A stretch of 64,000 bases of DNA from NCBI RefSeq assembly GCF_034190915.1, contig NW_026947514.1, positions 2,191,701 through 2,255,700 of the forward strand, read 5' to 3'. Shown here in pieces: positions 58,495 through 64,000 of the stretch (positions are counted from its first letter, which is position 1; every line of letters begins with the position of its first letter). Made by a program: the position numbers and the translations under genes. Source of the DNA: Cavia porcellus (Eukaryota; Chordata; Mammalia; Rodentia; Caviidae). Below the pieces are notes generated by a model. It had not been told where the DNA came from. It ran no database searches and worked only from the letters and a program-made list of their open reading frames with translations.

Positions 58495-58524
58495 GGTTTG
58501 TCAGTACTGCCCTAAATCACGACT

Positions 58525-58850
58525 TTTTGTTTTGTCTTATTTTGAGACAGAGTCTTACTAAGTATTTCAGGCTGGCCTTGAACTCACAGCAATCCTCCTG
58601 CCTCAAACCCCCAGTGCTGGGATTACAAGAGTGCGCCAACACACCCAGTTTAGAACATGACTTTTAATCACTATAAAAAAAAAAAAATGAGGCCAGGCAT
58701 GCTGGCTCACTCCTGTAATTCCAGCACTCAGGAGGGTAAGGCAAGAGGATTCCTGTGAGTCTGAGGCCAGGAGGTGCTATAAAGAGAGTTCAAGCCTGAA
58801 CTATATAGTGAAACCTTGTCTCAAAGACAAAAAAAAAAAAGAGAAAGAGA
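58525..58850. repeat. Reverse B1 followed by plus B1 (inverted pair)
   Basis: 58525-58655 reverse (gagacagagtcttactaagt, cctcctgcctcaaaccccca); 58690-58850 plus (ggccaggcatgctggctcac, aaaccttgtctcaaagaca). Confidence 0.82.
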
Positions 58851-58859
58851 AAAAGGAAA

Positions 58860-59080
58860 ACCATCAAAGAACACATTTACAGATAAACTAAAATTTTCTC
58901 CACCAGAATCTTTTGTTTTTACCATCCTAAATACTACAGACACAGACCCAGGAGTATTCTTGGGGTGAACGCTAATAGATGAAAATGTGACTTGTTTAAT
59001 GTCTTCCAAATGACCTTCCAGAGTGGTCACACTGATCAATGTCTCCCTCATGGTTGTGCCAAAAAGCTCCTGCCCAGCAC
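58860..59080 (+). mobile_element. Ancient L1 fragment
   Basis: accttccagagtggtcacac followed by tgatcaatgtctccctcatg resembles an L1M 3' segment; the upstream 150 bp is AT-rich and compatible. Confidence 0.45.
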
Positions 59081-59149
59081 CCAGGAGGAGTTGGGTACCT
59101 AGGAGGCTCCAGATGGGCCATCTGGGGGTCCCAGCGTTTAGGTGGGAGG

Positions 59150-59255
59150 CAGGCTCAAGTCACTTCCCAGTAAAACACGGCAATCCCAGCATGCAGGAGG
59201 CTGAGACAGGAGGACCAACCTGGGCTACATAGCAAGATCCTGCCTCAAAAAAACA
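59150..59255 (+). repeat. B1-type SINE, truncated
   Basis: atgcaggaggctgagacagg and agcaagatcctgcctcaaaa. Confidence 0.75.
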
Positions 59256-59699
59256 ATGGGCCACAGGGAGAGAAGGCTGGGGTGCTGCCTCCTGCCTTGG
59301 GCTGCACTTCTCTTAGCTAGTTCGCACATGAGCTCCTGGGCTCTGTTCCCCTACACTTGGTCCCAGCCCCACCACCATCAAGCTGGCCCTGTCCCCCGGG
59401 GAAAGCAGCACCATGACTGAATAATGACCTGGGCATGAAAAAGCCCCGGCTCCCAAAGGCAGTGTCACCTACACTATCTGTGGGACCTGGAGAAATTACT
59501 AATGGGTCTGGATCTCCATTTATCTGTCTGAAAAAAGATTAGTAAAACCCATATCGTAGGCATTTACACAGCGTAAATAGCTAAAGTCTAGAAAAACATA
59601 TCCTTCTGGCAATTTTTTTTGTTTCATTTTTTTAAAAACAGGACTTTGCTAAATTGCCTGGATCAAGCTTCTGATCTGCCTGCCTCAACCTCCTAGAAT

Positions 59700-59752
59700 T
59701 CAGGACCTTGCACTTGCCAGGCAGGTGCTTATGCCACTGAGCTAAATCCCTA

Positions 59753-59780
<28 letters not shown>
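59700..59780 (-). mobile_element. ID-like SINE, reverse, truncated
   Basis: ccttgcacttgccaggcagg then gagctaaatccctagcc, meeting a long T tract. The B-box half is missing. Confidence 0.7.
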
Positions 59781-59783
<3 letters not shown>

Positions 59784-60050
59784 GTGGTCTTTTTGAGACA
59801 GAATCTCACTGTGCAGTTCAGGCTGGCCTTGAGCTCACTTTGCAACCCAGGCTGGTCTCCAACTCAAAACAACCCTCCTGCCTCAGCTTCCCAAATGCTG
59901 GGATTACAGAGGTGTATACCACGAAGCTCGGCTTCCTAGAATCTCTTTTGTTTGGCTGGTTTTTGATTTTTTTTTTTTTTTGAGACAGTCTTACTATGCA
60001 GTTCAGAGTAGCCTAAACTCCCAGTGATCTTCCTGCCTCAGTCTCACAGA
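59760..60050 (-). repeat. Reverse B1 copies with long T runs
   Basis: 59760-59935 (tttgagacagaatctcactg, tgcctcagcttcccaaatgc) and 59960-60050 (tttgagacagtcttactatg). Confidence 0.8.
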
Positions 60051-60213
60051 CCTCCAGACTACCAGGACTACGGCCTTTCATCACACTGGCAGCAAGTTTG
60101 CCTTCTGCAAGACTGTTTGGCCCATGCCGTCCACGCTGTAAGACAGACACAGCTCCCAAAGTCTTCCTTCCTCTCCATTCATCTACCAAGTCTGTTCCTC
60201 TTAGTCCCTAACA

Positions 60214-60403
60214 CAGCGATGGCGAACCTTACAGGGATCCAGTGCCCAAACTGCAACTCTGAACCCACTTATTTATTGCAAAGTGCCAGCACTGCAATTA
60301 AACCTGGAGAATGAGGTTTTAGTTTAGGAAAAACTCATATGTTAACATCTTTTGTCTTAAAAGAAAAACAAATCACACGTGTGCCACAGGCTTGTCACCA
60401 CTA
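60214..60403 (+). mobile_element. hAT-type non-autonomous DNA transposon with 8-bp TSD
   Basis: 190-bp element bounded by imperfect terminal inverted repeats: CAGCGATGGCGAACCT at the left, TAGTGGTGACAAGCCT as reverse complement of the right end, 10 of 16 identical. A perfect 8-bp target-site duplication CCCTAACA flanks it at 60206-60213 and 60404-60411. TSD length and CAG-type termini are those of the hAT superfamily. The interior (gtgcccaaactgcaa, aacccacttattta) resembles a mammalian hAT-derived MITE family I recall from bats and other mammals; the exact family is not assigned. No transposase coding. Confidence 0.85.
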
Positions 60404-61074
60404 CCCTAACATGTCTCTCGTGTTCCCCATGGGCTCACACCACCATTGCTGAGGCCCAGATCTCTCCCAGGACCCTGATCCATCTGCCTCTTTCACTCTG
60501 TCCCTCTCATCTGTCGCCAGATTTCCTGCTAAGCCAGTGGACAGCAGCTAGCCACAGACCTTCACTTGGCCTCAACTGCCCCACCCAGTGGCAGCTCACC
60601 TCCCAGGCTCTCCAAACTCTGCTCTTGTTTCTGTCAGGCACTGGCTCAGGCCCCTTCCAACAGTTGGAGCAGCTCAGCCTGAGTAGCCAAGGAAGAATAA
60701 AGGCTTCTCAGCTCTCGGTGTGGACCGCGGCCAACACTGATCAGGCCTTGTTTCAGGTGGGGGCTTTGCAGCCCCAACTGGCACAAGGAAACAAGCACCA
60801 GGACGAGCAGCCAATCACCTCTGGCTTCTCCACCCTATACATAAAGCCACTAATTCAATCTCAAGGCCCCAGCTCCACCCCCACATCTAACCCTTATGTG
60901 TGAAGGTCCCAGGTGCAGGCCAGAGAGTTAAATTTCCAGTCCTCAATTCCAGGACATATCCAGCCACGGCAGAACTTTTTCTAATTGCCAGCTGGTAAGA
61001 TTCCCGAGAAGCCAGCAGGAGTACTTAGCACTTTGCACCTCGGTTGTTATTTCCTCTTTCAAAATTCTCTTTTC

Positions 61075-61195
61075 TAGCTGGACCTGATGGCACACACCTG
61101 TAATTCCAGCACTCAGGAGACTGAGGCATGAGAATCAAAACTTTAAACCCAGCCTGGGCATCTTAGCAACTCAAGACAGACCCTGTTTCCTCAAA
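61075..61195 (+). repeat. B1-type SINE
   Basis: ggacctgatggcacacacct and agcactcaggagactgaggc. Confidence 0.75.
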
Positions 61196-61689
61196 CCAAC
61201 CATGTCCAAAACTTCACCTGATTTGATGCTGCTCACTGACAGCTCCCTCATCCCCACACAGCAGAGACTCTGGAACTGCAGTCAGACTAGAAGGAGACTG
61301 GAGACCTGCTGAGAAATCGAGAACTGCCTGTGCCCAGTGGGTACACTATTCTGACTAGACTAGGTGTTTATCTGTGATGGCATGGGGGGCAGGTCTCAGC
61401 GTGTATCCTGCAAGGTCTGAATCCCTGGAGCTGTCTCTTTGGTACCACCATGATACTGCAACTTCAAGAGCGTAGGGAGCGAGTGTAGGGTTGGCCAATC
61501 ACCCACTCAGATTAATAACTGTCCTGGAAAAAACAACAATAAAATACAATGTCCTGGGGCAGGCACCCAGCACCCTGGTGGAGAGTTTGTTGCTGCAAGA
61601 GGCCCTGAGTTCCAGTTCCTGGTATCACAAAACAGAAAACAAAACCTTGTCAAGTTCTACAGTAGTAACAATCAAATTTTGAATCAAAA

Positions 61690-61850
61690 GCGTTGAGCCA
61701 GGAATGGTATGGCGCATGGCTATACTTTCAGCATTTGGGAGGCTGAGGCAGGAGGATGGCCACAAGTTCTAGGCCAGCCTTGACACCTGAACTACATTGC
61801 AAGACCCTGCCTCAAAAAATACAACAAATAAAAATAGTAATAAAAAAACC
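61690..61850 (+). repeat. B1-type SINE
   Basis: tttgggaggctgaggcagga and gcaagaccctgcctcaaaaa. Confidence 0.8.
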
Positions 61851-61859
61851 CAAAAACCT

Positions 61860-62048
61860 GAAAAATCAAAAGAAAAACTTGAATCATTTGCAGTAAAATG
61901 AATGCACCTTTGAGACTATGTTAAATAAACTGGATACACAATCTTAAATACCATATGGTTTTTCTTACAGGAGAAACCCAAAATATAAACAAAGAGCAAA
62001 AGAGAAGATAACAGGAAGTTGTAAGACAAATCTTTCTCAATAGGGAAG
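61860..62048 (+). mobile_element. L1 3' fragment
   Basis: gtaaaatgaatgcacctttg, gagactatgttaaataaact and ccatatggtttttcttacag match the usual L1 3' order (tail end of ORF2 into the 3'UTR) by memory. A B1 follows directly. Confidence 0.5.
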
Positions 62049-62064
62049 GGGATGAAGAGACAGA

Positions 62065-62225
62065 GGGAACTGAGCAAGGTGGCATATGTCCGTAATCCCA
62101 GCACTCAGGAGGCTGAGGTAGGAGGGTCACAAAAAGCTCAAGGCCAGCCTGGGCTACAGTCTGCGTTCAAGACAGGCTGCATCGTGAGACCCTGTCTCAA
62201 AAAGACAGAAAGAGAGCGCAAGATG
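62065..62225 (+). repeat. B1 SINE with internal duplication
   Basis: gcactcaggaggctgaggta, gcctgggctacagtctgcgt and gagaccctgtctcaaaaaga. Confidence 0.83.
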
Positions 62226-63043
62226 CAGAGAAAGAGGTAGGGAAGGAAAGGACATGAAACAGGGAAGATGTGCTCTGTACACAAGGCAGCTTCACACAGG
62301 GATGGAAACACACACACTACGCACTGCAAATGCGGAGGAAGAAAAAAACAAGCGGTGCGCGACAGGGGAGAGGCTTGCAGCTGAGACCAGGACTTAATGG
62401 CGACAAGGGACCCCAGTGGGTTCATTCCCAGATTATGCCACGCCTGGGAGCTGGGCTTGAAGAGCTCCCAGAACTCCCATGCTTGAATTTGCAAAGAGCC
62501 GGGGTGCGGGGAGGTCGTCACCCCAAGTGCGACTGACCACTCCAGTAGACCAGCCAAGACTGTGCCCAAGCTGGCGCCCCAGATTCTGCCAACAAGTGGG
62601 ACAAACAAAACAGAATAAAATTCTGAGTCGGTGAGAAAGAGGAAGGACAAAGAGCAGGGAAGAGAAGAGGAAGGCGAGCAGGAGAAACTGAATAAGTCAA
62701 GAGACCAAGCAGGACACCCAAGGGAGGACGGCGACAGCCACCGCGGGCGACCCGTCCGTCCTAAGGACCGAGGCGCCTACGACTCCTCAGCACTGCCCGT
62801 CTCGCTCTCCAGCGGCCAGCAAGGCGCCCCCTCCGTCTTCCGAACCCGCGGAGAAGGGACGCCCCGTCTTTGATCCTTGCTCCCCATTCTGCCTCCCGAG
62901 CCTTGCAGTAGGCCGGGGGTCGCTTACTTGTCTACTTCAGAACACTTTCTGGACACCCACCGGGGTCAAGGCCTGCGCGGTCGGATGTAGGACCCGAGAC
63001 CCGAAGGTCGGGACCGGGCGCAACGTCGCACGCTGGGGCCCGC

Positions 63044-63091
63044 GGGCAGGGAGGCGAGGGTGGGGTGGCGCAGGGCAGGGCGGGGCGGGGG
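63044..63091 (+). promoter_or_regulatory. Two G-quadruplex-type runs
   Basis: Two consecutive four-run G tracts lie on the plus strand. 63044-63065 has loops of 2, 6 and 1 nt; 63073-63091 has loops of 2, 1 and 1 nt with runs of 3, 3, 4 and 5 G. They lie about 130-175 bp inside TECPR2 intron 1, so the G-rich strand is the TECPR2 template strand. Fold is predicted from the pattern only. Confidence 0.55.
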
Positions 63092-63220
63092 CCGAGGGCC
63101 GCTGGGCATCTGGTGGACGGCTTCGTGCGGCGGGCGGCGGTGGGGGCGACGGAGACCCTGGCGCCGAGGCGAGGATAGAGTGGCCGGGGACGGAGAGGGA
63201 CCGGGCGTCTGGGTACTCAC

Positions 63221-63345
63221 CTCCCGCGCGGACCCTCAGCACTCGCCCGCCCCGGCGGCCGGGGGAGGCGAGGATGGACGCTGGGCCGCGGGGGCAGCCG
63301 GGAGCGCGTTCCCTGGCAACGGGCGGGGAGGGCCAGCGACAGCCG
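63221..63345 (-). other. TECPR2: TECPR2 exon 1, non-coding 5'UTR (5' limit approximate)
   Basis: On the minus strand a GC-rich segment ends in GCGGGAG followed by the strong donor GTGAGT (intron side 63215-63220). This is the only good donor on that strand in the CpG island, and it lies upstream of coding exon 2, whose acceptor leaves only about 25 nt of leader. The boundary at 63221 is seen directly; the transcription start is inferred and could lie anywhere from about 63,300 to 63,400. No in-frame coding is expected here. Confidence 0.7.
63308..63320. promoter_or_regulatory. X-box (RFX) motif GTTCCCTGGCAAC
   Basis: The 13-mer fits the RFX palindromic consensus (RYYNYY, 1-3 nt spacer, RRNRAC) with half-sites GTTCCC and GGCAAC. 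It sits in or just upstream of TECPR2 exon 1, about 90 bp above its donor. RFX sites are common in promoters of ciliary genes and some housekeeping genes. Binding is not shown. Confidence 0.5.
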
Positions 63346-63402
63346 ACTCCGCCGCGGGCTAGAGAGGCCGAGTCACAAGTACCGGCAGCCGGGGCGTGGC
63401 GG

Positions 63403-63410
63403 ACGTGACG
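63403..63410 (+). promoter_or_regulatory. CRE/ATF-like element ACGTGACG
   Basis: ACGTGACG contains the CREB/ATF half-site TGACG and overlaps an E-box-like CGTG. It lies a few bases upstream of the ETS motif, in the core between the two genes. Motif match only. Confidence 0.45.
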
Positions 63411-63415
63411 CAGAG

Positions 63416-63423
63416 CTTCCGGC
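63416..63423 (+). promoter_or_regulatory. ETS/GABPA-type site CTTCCGGC
   Basis: CTTCCGGC is the reverse complement of a GCCGGAAG ETS core, about 50 bp upstream of the CINP ATG. Such sites are typical of TATA-less bidirectional housekeeping promoters. Motif match only. Confidence 0.6.
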
Positions 63424-63429
63424 TGCCGT

Positions 63430-63438
63430 GGGCGGGGC
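63430..63438 (+). promoter_or_regulatory. GC box (Sp1-type) GGGCGGGGC
   Basis: Consensus GC box just downstream of the ETS motif, probably in the CINP 5'UTR or core promoter. A second GGGCGGGG lies at 63321-63328, beside the X-box. Confidence 0.55.
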
Positions 63439-63472
63439 TTCAGGTCTCCTACCTAGGATCTCCGCGGACTGC

Positions 63473-63479
63473 ATGGAAG
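63473..63479 (+). CDS. CINP: CINP first coding exon (ATG GAA G), partial gene
   Basis: Plus-strand ATG GAA G is followed at once by a donor, GTGCGTGAG. In human the gene head-to-head with TECPR2 is CINP (cyclin-dependent kinase 2-interacting protein), a CDK2/CDC7- and ATRIP-associated protein of replication and checkpoint control. Its protein starts Met-Glu-Ala, consistent with a split alanine codon G|CN after the first exon. Only seven coding bases are visible and exon 2 is not in the window, so the call rests on synteny, spacing and the exact exon-1 form. The 5'UTR probably begins near 63,400. Confidence 0.75.
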
Positions 63480-64000
63480 GTGCGTGAGGAAGTTCGCTCT
63501 GCCGGGGCGCGTGGGTTGAGGATGTTACCGCCTCACCTGAGCGCTGGCGGGAAGATCGGGGCCCCGGGGTCGGTGCTATCCTGCCTTACCCAGTCCAGTT
63601 CACTGGCCCTGCACAGACTCTGCAGTCGAGCGAGGAGCTAGTTTGTGTGGTGTATGGTGTGTCAACAATGGGACACTCAAATTGTAATCTATTTTGAGAC
63701 AGGGACTTGCAGAGTCACAGAATCGCCCACTCTGAGGTCGAATTTGCGATCCTTCTGCCTCAGCCTCTGAGTCCCATATATGTGTCACTATGCCGGACTT
63801 CAGATTGTGTATATCGTCGTTATGAATTAGCATAACAGAGCAGTTGGTGCTAAGCTTTGTATGTCCACCCCCTCCAGAACCTTTTCCCTGAATTTCCTCA
63901 GTCAGGAGGGCCCGCGAGAGATGCAAGCTGCCTCTCAGCGAGTGTCGCTTCTTGCTGAGCAGTGTTGCGAGCGCCTGAGGTGAATCGGCTCAGTGTTCCC
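63480..64000 (+). other. CINP: CINP intron 1 (partial)
   Basis: Begins with the donor GTGCGTGAG. The first 100 bp are still GC-rich. It then holds an old reverse-oriented B1-type fragment (about 63690-63800: gagacagggac, cctcagcctctgag) and unrecognised sequence to the window edge. No match to CINP exon 2 was seen. Confidence 0.6.

Larger units (their letters stand above)
57239..63220 (-). other. TECPR2: TECPR2 intron 1 (5,982 bp)
   Basis: From the exon 1 donor GTGAGT to the exon 2 acceptor. It contains the CpG-island shore with G-quadruplex tracts, a hAT-type element (60214-60403), a probable second hAT remnant (58433-58494), L1 fragments and several B1/ID SINEs listed separately. 60,420-61,070 and 62,240-62,700 show nothing I recognise. 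Confidence 0.8.
62720..63620. promoter_or_regulatory. CpG island / bidirectional TECPR2-CINP promoter
   Basis: About 900 bp of GC-rich sequence with dense CpG, sharply different from the SINE-rich flanks and with no SINE inside it. It covers the TECPR2 exon 1 donor on the minus strand and the CINP first coding exon on the plus strand, about 250 bp apart. There is no TATA box near either start. Known biology: human TECPR2 and CINP are divergently transcribed from a shared promoter. Confidence 0.88.

Noticed and set aside
60379..60903. 174-codon plus frame and AATAAA/TATA-like signals suggestive of an LTR
   Set aside because: The AATAAA (near 60693) precedes the CCAAT and TATA-like motifs (near 60811-60845), the wrong order for one LTR; no TG...CA ends, TSD, primer-binding site or internal region seen.
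63396..63641. 81-codon plus frame starting upstream of the CINP ATG
   Set aside because: Starts at a non-ATG-type codon in the CpG island and reads across the CINP donor; the ATG GAA G exon with its donor explains the site better.

Overview
This is a mammalian nuclear window, almost certainly rodent. It is full of B1-type (7SL-derived) SINEs, several with the internal duplication typical of rodent B1, and of tRNA-Ala-derived ID-like SINEs, with LINE-1 debris of several ages. The abundant ID subfamily does not look like the mouse or rat form to me, so I favour a non-murid rodent (possibly Castorimorpha); the species is not resolved.

One gene fills the window: TECPR2 (tectonin beta-propeller repeat containing 2), on the minus strand. 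A CpG-island promoter and a non-coding first exon lie near 63.2-63.4 kb. Sixteen coding exons (2 to 17) follow from 57.2 kb down to 12.5 kb, all with GT/AG boundaries and compatible phases. They sum to 3,783 coding bases (1,261 codons from the second of two tandem ATGs). Human TECPR2 is about 1,411 residues as I recall it, so about 150 residues (exons 18-20, including the known C-terminal LC3-interacting motif) should lie beyond the low-coordinate edge. Positions 1-12,535 are therefore the 3'-truncated intron 17.

Layout by function: exons 2-6 encode the N-terminal WD40-like region; exons 7-9 a serine/acid-rich, probably disordered linker with a basic patch and a candidate extra LC3-interacting motif; exons 10-17 the tectonin repeats with the recurring W-A-x-D-x-x-G pattern. 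TECPR2 acts in autophagy and ER-exit/secretory trafficking and is mutated in human hereditary sensory-autonomic neuropathy/spastic paraplegia 49.

At the high-coordinate end, on the plus strand, a tiny first coding exon (ATG GAA G, then a GT donor) fits CINP, the known head-to-head neighbour of TECPR2. The promoter between them is TATA-less and GC-rich, with ETS, GC-box, CRE-like and X-box (RFX) motifs.

The introns hold mostly SINEs and ancient L1 fragments. The better-defined insertions are a 190-bp hAT-type DNA transposon with a perfect 8-bp target duplication, a 971-bp A-tailed retro-insertion with a perfect 14-bp duplication beside exon 4, several ID copies with clear target duplications, and a 42-bp minisatellite running into the splice donor of exon 10. 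I saw no CRISPR array, functional RNA gene, intact virus or novel operon-like system. The interest lies in gene structure, promoter architecture and mobile elements.
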